From positions 1-6,679 of the forward strand of contig JBBQNY010000167.1 in NCBI GenBank assembly GCA_038330365.1: DNA of 6,679 nucleotides. Direction: 5' to 3'. A program made the translations under genes and the position numbers. This document shows, one piece after another, positions 1 to 6,679 of the stretch. This DNA comes from JBBQNY01 sp038330365 (GTDB taxonomy: Bacteria > Pseudomonadota > Gammaproteobacteria > Xanthomonadales > Ahniellaceae). Under the pieces are notes generated by a model. The model was not told the DNA's origin. It did not search any database and worked only from the letters and a program-made list of their open reading frames with translations. Numbering within the stretch: position 1 is the stretch's first letter; every line of letters begins with the position of its first letter.

Positions 1-1083
1 GATCACCAACATCACCGTCAGACCAATGGCCCAGGTTTCCCAGGGAACGGTGGGCAGCGAGATGATGCCGCCGCTCGCCGCGCTCAAGCTGGGAATAATC
101 AACGCGGCCAGTCCGATGCCAAGCACGCCGCCCAGCACCATAAGCAGGATCGCCTCCAGCAGCACCAGCCACAGCACCGTCTGGTTCGAGAACCCGATCG
201 TCTTGAGGACCGCCAGTTCCGGAATGCGCTCGCGCACGGCCTGCGCCATGGTGTTGCCGGTCAGCAGCAGCAGGGTAAAGAACACCGCGCCCATGATCGC
301 CGTCACGATCAGACCGATGTCGGCGAACTGTTTGAGAAACGCCTGGTTGAAAGCCTGCTCGGTCTGCGTCTTGGTTTCGTGATCGGAATTGTCGCTGATC
401 GCGTCAATGGCCTGCGCCACCTGATCGCTGCGGCTGGCGTCGTCGAGTTTGACCATCCACCAGCCGACGCGCTCCTTGACGAAGTCGTTGGCCTCGTTGA
501 AATAGTCCCACCGGAAAAACAGCTGATTCTCCTCGCCCTGGCGCTTGTCATCCTTGACCCGGTAGATACCAACCAGCTTGAACTGCCAGTCGTTGCTGCC
601 CTTGGTGGGAAAAATGGTGGCCTGCAGCGGAATCGTGTCGCCGATCTTCCAGCCCTGTTTCTTGGCCAGCAGCTGACCGACGACCGCGCCGTTGCGCGTT
701 TCCCTGAAGGCCTTGAGCGCTGCGGGGCTGATCTCGTATTCGGGGTAGATCGCGAAGAAATCCTCGCCCACCGACATGTTCGGAAAAAAGTTGCGTTGAT
801 CCTGGTAGATGCCGCCGAACCAGGCGGCGCGTACCGCCTTTTTCACCCCCGGAACCTGCTGGATCTGCGACTCCAGCCGCAGGGGTAGCATCTGCGTGAT
901 GGAGAGCTTCGAGCCCACCACCAGACGGTCGTAACCGGCCACTTCGGAACCGGCATTGAAAGCCACCCGCACCGAATCGAGCAGACCAAACAGCAGGAAT
1001 GCGGCGATGACCGACAGCAAGGTCAGAAGTGTGCGCGTGCGACTGCGGAACAGCGCCGCCCAGATCAGCGAGAAGTACTTCAC
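1..1083 (-). CDS. ABC transporter permease, FtsX/MacB fold (3' end outside window)
   Basis: This is the inner-membrane permease of a MacB/FtsX-type ABC exporter. The frame is open from a GTG at 1083 to the left edge: 361 codons and no stop. The GTG is chosen because GGAGGA lies 7 bases upstream and the protein begins in the usual way (VKYFSLIWAALFRSRTRTLL), a short basic stretch leading into TM1 at about residues 17-37. A large periplasmic domain of the MacB_PCD type follows (about 40-250). TM2 is at about 254-277, then a cytoplasmic coupling segment (RERIPELAVLKTIGFS, 284-299) typical of FtsX-fold permeases. TM3 is at about 302-330 and TM4 begins near 351. Relatives are usually about 380-400 residues, so only the end of TM4 and a short tail should be missing. 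It lies 22 bases after the ATPase gene and is surely co-transcribed with it. The ATPase is a separate protein, unlike MacB itself where the two are fused. The exported substrate is unknown; the four-TM topology and coupling segment make the family call secure. Confidence 0.93.
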   Translation of the reverse strand, partial: MKYFSLIWAALFRSRTRTLLTLLSVIAAFLLFGLLDSVRVAFNAGSEVAGYDRLVVGSKLSITQMLPLRLESQIQQVPGVKKAVRAAWFGGIYQDQRNFFPNMSVGEDFFAIYPEYEISPAALKAFRETRNGAVVGQLLAKKQGWKIGDTIPLQATIFPTKGSNDWQFKLVGIYRVKDDKRQGEENQLFFRWDYFNEANDFVKERVGWWMVKLDDASRSDQVAQAIDAISDNSDHETKTQTEQAFNQAFLKQFADIGLIVTAIMGAVFFTLLLLTGNTMAQAVRERIPELAVLKTIGFSNQTVLWLVLLEAILLMVLGGVLGIGLAALIIPSLSAASGGIISLPTVPWETWAIGLTVMLVI

Positions 1084-1090
1084 GATGTGA

Positions 1091-1096
1091 TCCTCC
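1091..1096 (-). promoter_or_regulatory. Ribosome binding site of the permease
   Basis: GGAGGA on the minus strand lies 7 bases before the GTG at 1083. It decides the start of the permease, which has no ATG nearby, and lies in the 22-base gap after the ATPase stop codon. Confidence 0.8.
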
Positions 1097-1105
1097 GCCG
1101 GGCCT

Positions 1106-1795
<690 letters not shown>

Positions 1796-1802
1796 TGGAA
1801 TG

Positions 1803-1808
1803 TCCTCA
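1803..1808 (-). promoter_or_regulatory. Ribosome binding site of the ABC ATPase
   Basis: TGAGGA on the minus strand lies 7 bases before the ATG at 1795. It supports the internal start over the longer TTG-initiated frame. Confidence 0.7.
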
Positions 1809-1895
1809 TTGGATTTGTGTCGATGTGAATTCGTTGCCGCGTCCCGGTGGCACGCATCACGACGGATGCTGGACGGCTCGCGCAAGGCGGCTTTT

Positions 1896-1976
1896 GCAGG
1901 AGCGCCCCTGGGCGCGATGGCGGCTTTTCGCTACGAGGCGTCCATGACGCCATCGCGCGCAAGCGCGATCCTACGA
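1896..1976. repeat. Inverted pair of REP-like palindromes (BIME-like)
   Basis: Two related elements face each other in the gap between adaptor and ATPase genes. The plus-strand element (1896-1922) reads GCAGGAGCG and contains a perfect hairpin, GCGCCC-CT-GGGCGC (1902-1915), followed by GATGGCG. The other, read on the minus strand (1976-1948), begins CGTAGGATCG and contains a perfect 7-bp hairpin with a four-base loop (ATCGCGC at 1952-1958, GCGCGAT at 1963-1969), again followed by GATGGCG. The two inner arms also pair with each other over 11 bases (1912-1922 with 1948-1958), so the pair can form one large cruciform or two small hairpins. The GTAGGAGCG-plus-palindrome layout is that of REP elements known in Xanthomonadaceae and Pseudomonas. 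On the operon transcript it could stabilise the upstream adaptor message or dampen expression of ATPase and permease; that role is inference. Confidence 0.75.
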
Positions 1977-2003
1977 CGGCAGGTGGTGCGCTGGATTCGA
2001 ACA

Positions 2004-3272
2004 TCACGAATTGTCCTCATCGGCAGCGGCGCTTTCGCGCACGCGAGCGCCATCCTTCAGCTCTGCGGCGGGATCGAGCACGACCGTCTCTCCGGCACGC
2101 AGCCCCGAGCGCACTTCGCGCGATTCGCCGAGCGTGCGTCCGAGCGTTACGCGACGCACCTGCGCGCGGCGATCCGCCACCACAAACACGACTTCGGCAT
2201 CGTCACGATCCACAACCGCCGCCGCGGGCACCGTGACCAGATCGGCGGGCTTGGCAGCGCCGGGTGCCAGCGCTTCGCTCCGTTCCAGGAAACTCACCTT
2301 CACGCCCATGTCCGGCACGATGCGCGGGTCCTTCTCCAGCAACGCGATGCGAACCTTGACCGTGGCTTTGCCGCGGTCGGCCGTGGGCACGATGGCGATG
2401 ACCTCCGCAGGGATCTTCCATTCCGGATAGGCATTGAGCACCGCTTCGACCGGCATCCTGGCCTTGACGCGGCCGATGTAAGCCTCATTGACATCAACCT
2501 GGACTTCCAGCGAATCCATGTCGACCAGAGTGCCGATGCCGGTACGCGTGAAGCCGCCACCGCCGGAGATGGGCGACACGATCTCGCCCTCCTGCGCGGC
2601 CTTGGCGATGATGACGCCCGCAAACGGTGCGCGCACGATGGTGTTGTCGACACCGATATCGGTCACGGCAACACCGTCACTCGCGACGTCGACATTGCGG
2701 CGTGCGGCATTGACGGCGGCGCGCAGCGCATCACGCTCGGATTCGGCCTGGTCGAGCGTCGCCTGCGCGAGCAATTTGCGATCGCGAAGTGCGCGCTGCC
2801 GGCCCAGCGATTTCTCGGCCAGTTGCAGCTGGATCTCGTTGCGTGTGACCTCGGAGCGGGCGGCCGCCAGCTGCGAACGGGCCAGCGAACGCTGCGCCTC
2901 GGCATCGATCGGTTCCAGCCGTGCCAGTACCTGTCCCGCTTCGACCCGCTGCCCTTCCTCGATCAGGACTTCGGCCACTTTGCCGGTGATCTTCGCCGAA
3001 ACCGTGGCCTGCCTGCGCGCCGTGATGTAACCGGTGGCGTCCAGAACAGAAGCAGCGGCGCTCGCCGTTGCGCCCGCGACGGTACTGGCCGTGGCGGTTG
3101 ACACCTCAACAGCGCGACCCACGCTCCACCACCAGAAGGCACCGCCCGCGACCAGCACCAGCGCCACAATGACGCCCATCCAGACGCCCATGCGGGGACC
3201 GCGCGAGGACGAAGTCTTGCCGCGGGTTCGATCGATCCGGAGTTGATGCAGCAGGTCGGGGTTTTCGCTCAT
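2004..3272 (-). CDS. Periplasmic adaptor (membrane fusion protein), HlyD/MacA-like
   Basis: This is the adaptor subunit of a tripartite efflux system. It is anchored in the inner membrane, spans the periplasm and normally docks to an outer-membrane TolC-like channel. It has 422 aa from the ATG at 3272 (MSENPDLLHQLRIDRTRG). A short basic cytoplasmic tail (1-28) is followed by one membrane anchor (about 29-49). The first lipoyl half (TARRQATVSAKITGKVAEV, then EEGQRVEAGQVLARLEP) ends near 121. An alpha-helical coiled-coil hairpin rich in A/R/Q/E covers about 122-200. The second lipoyl half is TIVRAPFAGVI (211-221), and a Gly-rich turn (SGGGGFTRTGIGTLVDMDSLEV, about 236-257) leads into the beta-barrel and membrane-proximal domains to 415. 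The length is usual for the family. The frame is open to a TTG at 3302, but the ATG is the more natural start; no strong Shine-Dalgarno precedes either. It is first in the operon with the ATPase and permease. The substrate is unknown. Confidence 0.94.
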   Translation of the reverse strand: MSENPDLLHQLRIDRTRGKTSSSRGPRMGVWMGVIVALVLVAGGAFWWWSVGRAVEVSTATASTVAGATASAAASVLDATGYITARRQATVSAKITGKVAEVLIEEGQRVEAGQVLARLEPIDAEAQRSLARSQLAAARSEVTRNEIQLQLAEKSLGRQRALRDRKLLAQATLDQAESERDALRAAVNAARRNVDVASDGVAVTDIGVDNTIVRAPFAGVIIAKAAQEGEIVSPISGGGGFTRTGIGTLVDMDSLEVQVDVNEAYIGRVKARMPVEAVLNAYPEWKIPAEVIAIVPTADRGKATVKVRIALLEKDPRIVPDMGVKVSFLERSEALAPGAAKPADLVTVPAAAVVDRDDAEVVFVVADRRAQVRRVTLGRTLGESREVRSGLRAGETVVLDPAAELKDGARVRESAAADEDNS

Positions 3273-3450
3273 TGCGGCCAGGACAGTGCGGAATGTGTAC
3301 AAGTCTGACGCCCCCTACGCAGCGCGTCACCCCGCCTTTAGTCACGAACCGCATATGACAGGGGTCATGTACTCCGATGTCTTCACCCGCCCAAACGGGT
3401 TGCGCATGGCAGAATCCGCACTGATGCGCCCGCGCCAGGCCTGTTTCCAC
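3273..3450. other. Divergent intergenic region with a small TGAC/GTCA inverted repeat
   Basis: These 178 bases separate the minus-strand export operon from the plus-strand hydrolase gene, so promoters for both should lie here. I cannot pick a convincing sigma-70 -35/-10 pair on either strand. The only symmetric motif is ATGAC-AGGG-GTCAT at 3355-3368, near the middle, a possible but short operator. No open frame here looks like a gene. Confidence 0.4.
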
Positions 3451-4158
3451 ATGTCCCAGATCTTCGCCCTGTCCCCCCTGCCACCTCCGACCGTGGCGGT
3501 GGCCGGTACCACCGCGCGCTTTCCCGTGCATCGCATCTACTGCGTCGGACGCAACTACGCCGAGCATGCACGTGAAATGGGCGCGCCGGTCGACCGTGGC
3601 AGTCCGGTGTTTTTCATGAAGCCGGCCGATGCCGTGGTGGCCGACGGCGCCGAGTTGCCCTTCCCGCAGGCGACGTCCGACCTTCATCACGAAGTGGAAC
3701 TGGTCGTGGCGATCGGACTCGGCGGCGTCGACATTGCCGAGGGCGATGCCCTGGATCATGTGTTCGGCTACGCCGTGGGCGTGGATCTCACGCGCCGCGA
3801 CCTGCAGGCGATTGCCAAGGAGCAGCGACTGCCCTGGGATACCGCCAAGGGTTTCGACCGCTCGGCGCCGCTCTCGGCTGTGCATCGCTTCGAGGAGGTC
3901 GGACATCCGGACTCAGGTCAGATGACGCTCATGGTCAATGGCGAGCAGCGACAGCAGGGCGAGCTTGGCGACATGATCTTCAAGGTGCCCTTCATCGTGC
4001 ACGCACTGTCAAGACTGTTCGAGCTCGAGCCCGGCGATCTCATCTTCACCGGCACGCCGGCCGGCGTAGGCCCCCTGCTGCCCGGCGACGCGGTTGTCGC
4101 CACCTGCTGCGACTTCGCGCGACTGGAATTCCGCATCGCAGCGGGCACCCCCGCGTAG
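3451..4158 (+). CDS. Fumarylacetoacetate hydrolase (FAH) family protein, fumarylpyruvate/acylpyruvate hydrolase-like
   Basis: This cytoplasmic, metal-dependent C-C bond hydrolase acts on acylpyruvate or diketo-acid substrates and has 235 aa. The FAH catalytic fold is clear: YCVGRNYAEHAREMG at 30-44 (start of the FAH domain), FMKPADAVV at 55-63, metal-binding glutamates E81 and E83 in LHHEVELVVAIG, metal-binding D112 in GYAVGVDLTRRDLQ, K133 in TAKGFDRSAP, and the substrate-loop motif GTPAGVGP at 201-208. The wording of these motifs is closest to fumarylpyruvate hydrolases of gentisate pathways (NagK-type) and the FAHD1/YcgM group, from memory rather than a search. The ATG at 3451 (MSQIFALSPLPPP) is chosen because homologues begin about 30 residues before YCVGRNY. 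The frame is open further upstream to 3286, but those residues look non-coding. The Shine-Dalgarno is weak (AGG at 3437-3439). No other aromatic-degradation gene is visible beside it, so the physiological substrate is uncertain. Confidence 0.92.
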   Translation: MSQIFALSPLPPPTVAVAGTTARFPVHRIYCVGRNYAEHAREMGAPVDRGSPVFFMKPADAVVADGAELPFPQATSDLHHEVELVVAIGLGGVDIAEGDALDHVFGYAVGVDLTRRDLQAIAKEQRLPWDTAKGFDRSAPLSAVHRFEEVGHPDSGQMTLMVNGEQRQQGELGDMIFKVPFIVHALSRLFELEPGDLIFTGTPAGVGPLLPGDAVVATCCDFARLEFRIAAGTPA

Positions 4159-4198
4159 CTGCGCCCCTCTCGTCCGAAAAGCCGACGCTTGTGCGTAC

Positions 4199-4320
4199 AA
4201 GCCCTCTCCGCGGGGGGGAGTGAAATTTGAACCAAAGCAAAGTTTCGACTCTGCGGATTTCATCCGCGAGTACGAGGCAAGCCCCTCTCCCGCCGGGAGA
4301 GGGGTTTGGGGTGAGGGTCC
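4199..4320. repeat. Composite palindromic intergenic repeat (CCCTCTCCC / GGGAGAGGGG type)
   Basis: Most of the organised sequence in the 449-base gap between the hydrolase and mscL is here. The right part is a perfect 10-bp stem with a 3-base loop (CCCCTCTCCC at 4282-4291, GGGAGAGGGG at 4295-4304), followed by TTTGGGGTGAGGGTCC, the typical tail of a repeat found many times in GC-rich proteobacterial genomes. The left part (4199-4222, AAGCCCTCTCCGCGGGGGGG) is a degraded version of the same palindrome. Between them lies an AT-richer core and a third hairpin (separate entry). The two copies both begin CAAGCCC and bracket the core like the ends of one element. There is no T-run after the hairpin, so I do not call it a Rho-independent terminator, though it could slow or block read-through from the hydrolase gene. 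The flanks (4159-4198, 4321-4533) show nothing I can name. Confidence 0.7.
4245..4275. repeat. Imperfect hairpin at the core of the composite repeat
   Basis: TCG-ACTC-(T)-GCGGAT, loop TTC, ATCCGC-GAGT-(A)-CGA: 13 base pairs broken by two single-base bulges (4252 and 4272). It lies midway between the two CCCTCTCC palindromes and probably belongs to the same repeat unit. No poly-T tract follows. Confidence 0.55.
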
Positions 4321-4533
4321 GAGGCCCTGCGTCATGGCGGCTCAGCGCGAAATGCGCTCGCTGCCTGGCTGTGATTTGCGGCAAGCATGCATACCTGCAG
4401 TGGTGATCCAGCCCGCACATCCCTTTGCGTGCGTTCTGCGAGCCGGCTGCGGCGTTGGCAGTTGCTCTCTCCCGATGGCAGAAGGAAAAAGCGAGTCAGG
4501 GCGCACATGCGTCCACATCAGTGACGCGATGGG

Positions 4534-4555
4534 ATCGTCCAACTTCGCGGACGAT
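4534..4555. repeat. Short inverted repeat upstream of mscL
   Basis: ATCGTCC (4534-4540) and GGACGAT (4549-4555) form a perfect 7-bp inverted repeat with an 8-base spacer. It ends 52 bases before the mscL start codon. It could be an operator or a leader hairpin. A weak promoter-like pair lies just downstream and overlapping (TTCGCG 4544-4549, 18 bases, TAGACT 4568-4573), but the -35 match is poor, so the promoter assignment is a guess. Confidence 0.35.
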
Positions 4556-4595
4556 GCCCGCTCGAACTAGACTTCGGTCATCAAAGACCAGTCGA

Positions 4596-4600
4596 TTGGA
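4596..4600 (+). promoter_or_regulatory. Ribosome binding site of mscL
   Basis: TGGAG lies 7 bases before the ATG at 4608. It favours that ATG over the second in-frame ATG at 4614 (MSMLKEF versus MLKEF). Confidence 0.6.
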
Positions 4601-4607
4601 GCGCTCC

Positions 4608-5021
4608 ATGTCCATGTTGAAGGAATTTCGCGAGTTCGCCATGCGCGGCAGCGTGGTGGATCTCGCAGTGGCCGTCGTCATCGGTGCCGCATTCGGCAAG
4701 ATCGTCACCGCGCTGGTCGACGGCATCATCATGCCGGCGGTTGGCATGCTGCTCGGCGGCTTCGATCTCTCCGACGCCGTGGTGGTGCTCAAGCAAGCGG
4801 GCGTGAGCGCCGCAGGCGAAGAGATCGCGCCGGTGCTGCTGAAGTACGGCGTGTTCCTGCAGACAATCCTCGACTTCGCGATCATAGCGTTCGTCATCTT
4901 CATGATCGTGCGGTTGATGAACCGTCTGCACCGCAAGCCCGAGGCCGCGCCCGCGGCGCCCGCAGCTGATGTGGCACTGCTGACGGAAATCCGCGACCTC
5001 CTCAAGCAGCGCGCGGCGTGA
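4608..5021 (+). CDS. mscL: Large-conductance mechanosensitive channel MscL
   Basis: MscL is a homopentameric inner-membrane channel that opens under high membrane tension and releases solutes during hypo-osmotic shock. This copy has 137 aa, essentially the same length as the E. coli protein. The amphipathic N-terminal helix is MLKEFREFAMRG (3-14). TM1, the pore helix, is at about 15-45 (VVDLAVAVVIGAAFGKIVTA, then DGIIMPAVGML). The periplasmic loop is at about 46-75. TM2 is at about 76-103 (LLKYGVFLQTILDFAIIAFV onward). A charged and Ala/Pro-rich linker (about 104-120) leads to the C-terminal helical bundle DVALLTEIRDLLKQR (121-135), which is close to the E. coli bundle. The frame extends upstream to 4425, but only the part from 4608 resembles MscL and has a Shine-Dalgarno. 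The stop codon overlaps by one base the ATG of the M28 peptidase, so the two are likely translationally coupled. Confidence 0.98.
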   Translation: MSMLKEFREFAMRGSVVDLAVAVVIGAAFGKIVTALVDGIIMPAVGMLLGGFDLSDAVVVLKQAGVSAAGEEIAPVLLKYGVFLQTILDFAIIAFVIFMIVRLMNRLHRKPEAAPAAPAADVALLTEIRDLLKQRAA

Positions 5022-6679
5022 TGCGCCCGCTCACGAGGCATGTCCCACCAGACGCCGGCCGGCGCGACAACCGTCGCGGACCAGATTCCGCATCGTCCTC
5101 GGCGTTTCGATTCACGCCCCGGCTTCGATCGCGCTTTCGTATTGTTGTGGGCATTGCCATCCTGTTCGCGTTGGCGCCGTTTCTGGTCGCTCAGGACCTT
5201 CAGCCCGGCACCCAGCCTGTCGCCCCGGATGACAACGGGCCCGGCCTTGAGAGTCCGATGGATGCTGCGGATGGAAACACTGCGCAATCAACCCCTGCGC
5301 TCTCCCGCAATGACCTCGACATCGCCGCCCAGCTGCGCGACCGCGCCACCGGCGGCAGCGAAGCCTTCGTGATCGTCGAGTCCCTGACGACCGAAGTCGG
5401 CGCGCGGATGGCGGGTTCTGCTGCCGATGCGCGTGCCGTCACGTGGGCGCAGAACAAGATGTCGGAGCTGGGTTTCGATCGCGTCTGGACGCAGGAAGTG
5501 GTGTATCCACGATGGCTGCGGGGCACCGAAGAAGCAGAAGTCCTGGCCCCGTTTCACCAGCCGCTGGTGATCCGGGCGCTTGGTTATTCAAGCGGCACCG
5601 GCAACACGCCGATCGAGGCCGATGTGGTCGCGTTCTCGACGCTCGCCGCGCTTGAAGCCGCCACGCGCGCGGAAGTCGAGGGACGCATCGTCTACATCGG
5701 CAACCGCATGCAGCGACTGCGCGATGGCAGCGGCTACGGCACTGCCGTGGTGGCACGCTCGGGCGGTGCCGCTGTCGCGGCGAAGCTCGGTGCGGTGGCG
5801 CTGTTGATCCGCTCGATCGGAACCGACGACAACCGCTTGCCGCATACCGGAATCGGCCTGTCGATTTCCGCCGCCCTGCAGGATGCGGAGCGCGTCGCGG
5901 CGGCGCCCCGATCAGCGTCGGGAATTCCACTGCTGGAGACCGCGATTCCGGCAGCTGCGCTGTCGAACCCGGACGCGGACCTGCTCTCGCATATGCTCGA
6001 GCGCAGCGGCAGCGTGCGCCTGCGCCTCAAGCTCGACGTCGGGCTCAAGGGCGAGGCGCATTCGCACAATGTGATCGGAGAGATCACTGGCGCTGCGCGC
6101 GCCGACGAGATCGTGTTGCTGGGCTCGCACCTGGATTCCTGGGACCTCGGCACCGGCGCCCTCGACGATGGCGCAGGGGTGGCCATCACCATGGCTGCGG
6201 CGCACACCATCCTCAAATCCGGTCACAAACCCGCACGCACGATCCGGGTGGTTGCCTTTGCCAATGAAGAGCAGGGCATCTGGGGTGCGAAAACCTACGC
6301 CGCGCAGGCGCAGGAAAAGGGCGAGCGCCACGTGCTGGCCGGCGAATCGGACTTCGGTGCGGGCCGGGTGTACGCGCTTCGCGCCGGCGTGCCGGAGGCG
6401 GTTGCACCGGTGCTGAGAGAAATGGCGGCAGTACTGGCTCCGATCGGTGTCGAGTGGGCGGAGGGCGGTGGTGCCGGTTCCGACATCTCACCGCTGATCG
6501 CGAACGGCGTGCCCTGGTTTTCGCTGGCGCAGGACGGCAGTGACTACTTCGACTATCACCACACTGACAACGACACACTCGACAAGATCGATGCGGCAGC
6601 GCTGCACCAGAACGTAGGTGCGTGGGCAGCGCTCGCGTGGCTCGCCGCCAACGCCAACATAGACTTCGGCCGGCTTCCG
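5021..6679 (+). CDS. M28-family zinc metallopeptidase, carboxypeptidase Q (PGCP)-like, exported (3' end outside window)
   Basis: This co-catalytic dizinc exopeptidase probably acts in the periplasm or outside the cell. The frame is open from the ATG at 5021 to the right edge: 553 codons without a stop. The N terminus is long and polar/basic (1-40) before a hydrophobic stretch at about 41-57 (RIVVGIAILFALAPFLVA), which could be a signal peptide cut after A57 or an uncleaved anchor. A low-complexity linker (about 58-95) leads to the catalytic region. M28 motifs are complete: H370 and D372 in GSHLDSWDLG, bridging D382 in LDDGAG, general base E416 and ligand E417 in ANEEQG, D444 in ESDFGAG, and H514 in DYHHTDNDTLDKID. 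The segments ARMAGS, YPRWLRGTEE, LIRSIG and PHTGIG match the plasma glutamate carboxypeptidase/CPQ branch specifically. The protein is probably within a few dozen residues of its end. TGATG overlap with mscL suggests coupled translation; no clear Shine-Dalgarno precedes the ATG. Confidence 0.93.
   Translation, partial: MRPLTRHVPPDAGRRDNRRGPDSASSSAFRFTPRLRSRFRIVVGIAILFALAPFLVAQDLQPGTQPVAPDDNGPGLESPMDAADGNTAQSTPALSRNDLDIAAQLRDRATGGSEAFVIVESLTTEVGARMAGSAADARAVTWAQNKMSELGFDRVWTQEVVYPRWLRGTEEAEVLAPFHQPLVIRALGYSSGTGNTPIEADVVAFSTLAALEAATRAEVEGRIVYIGNRMQRLRDGSGYGTAVVARSGGAAVAAKLGAVALLIRSIGTDDNRLPHTGIGLSISAALQDAERVAAAPRSASGIPLLETAIPAAALSNPDADLLSHMLERSGSVRLRLKLDVGLKGEAHSHNVIGEITGAARADEIVLLGSHLDSWDLGTGALDDGAGVAITMAAAHTILKSGHKPARTIRVVAFANEEQGIWGAKTYAAQAQEKGERHVLAGESDFGAGRVYALRAGVPEAVAPVLREMAAVLAPIGVEWAEGGGAGSDISPLIANGVPWFSLAQDGSDYFDYHHTDNDTLDKIDAAALHQNVGAWAALAWLAANANIDFGRLP

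Noticed and set aside
379..888. Plus-strand frame opposite the permease
   Set aside because: The permease on the minus strand has consistent TM segments, a Shine-Dalgarno and family motifs; the plus-strand frame has none.
3106..3906. Minus-strand frame of 266 codons across the divergent region and the hydrolase gene
   Set aside because: It overlaps two well-supported genes and a promoter region, and its translation shows no family resemblance.
4282..4310. Strong hairpin after the hydrolase gene as a Rho-independent terminator
   Set aside because: The stem is perfect, but it is followed by TTTGGGGTGAGGG rather than a T-run, and the same sequence type is a widespread intergenic repeat.
4425..4607. 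N-terminal extension of mscL by 61 codons
   Set aside because: MscL length, the MSMLKEF start and the Shine-Dalgarno at 4596-4600 all point to the ATG at 4608; the upstream residues have no resemblance to any MscL part.
5040..5372. Plus-strand frame starting at the ATG at 5040
   Set aside because: It is in a different frame from the M28 peptidase; the frame from 5021 carries the signal-like segment and all catalytic motifs.

Overview
The window looks like ordinary chromosomal DNA from a GC-rich gammaproteobacterium. The Xanthomonadaceae/Rhodanobacteraceae group (Lysobacter-like) is my best guess. That guess rests on strong G/C preference at third codon positions and on two intergenic repeat types common in those genomes: a GTAGGAGCG-type REP palindrome, and a CCCTCTCCC/GGGAGAGGGG palindrome followed by a GGGGTGAGGG tail. 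No phage, transposase, CRISPR, rRNA or tRNA gene is visible.

Left part, minus strand (3272 down to 1): an operon for a tripartite MacAB/DevBCA-like ABC export system. The order of transcription is periplasmic adaptor (HlyD/MFP family), cytoplasmic ATPase (MacB/LolD-type), then FtsX/MacB-fold permease. The permease runs off the left edge with no stop codon. A pair of inverted REP-like palindromes sits in the 208-base gap between adaptor and ATPase. ATPase and permease are only 22 bases apart and both have good Shine-Dalgarno sequences. The adaptor would link the inner-membrane permease and ATPase to the periplasm and probably to an outer-membrane channel encoded elsewhere. The substrate cannot be read from sequence.

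Middle, plus strand: after a 178-base divergent intergenic region comes a 235-residue fumarylacetoacetate hydrolase (FAH) family enzyme of the fumarylpyruvate/acylpyruvate hydrolase type. It is followed by a 449-base gene-free stretch holding a composite palindromic repeat and a small inverted repeat.

Right part, plus strand: mscL, the large-conductance mechanosensitive channel (137 aa). Its stop overlaps by one base (TGATG) the start of a secreted or membrane-anchored M28-family zinc peptidase of the carboxypeptidase Q (PGCP) type. The peptidase reads open to the right edge and is probably almost complete there. The mscL-peptidase pair is very likely co-transcribed.

I found no convincing undescribed system. 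The points most worth a second look are the REP pair inside the export operon, the composite repeat upstream of mscL, and the tight coupling of mscL to an exported peptidase.
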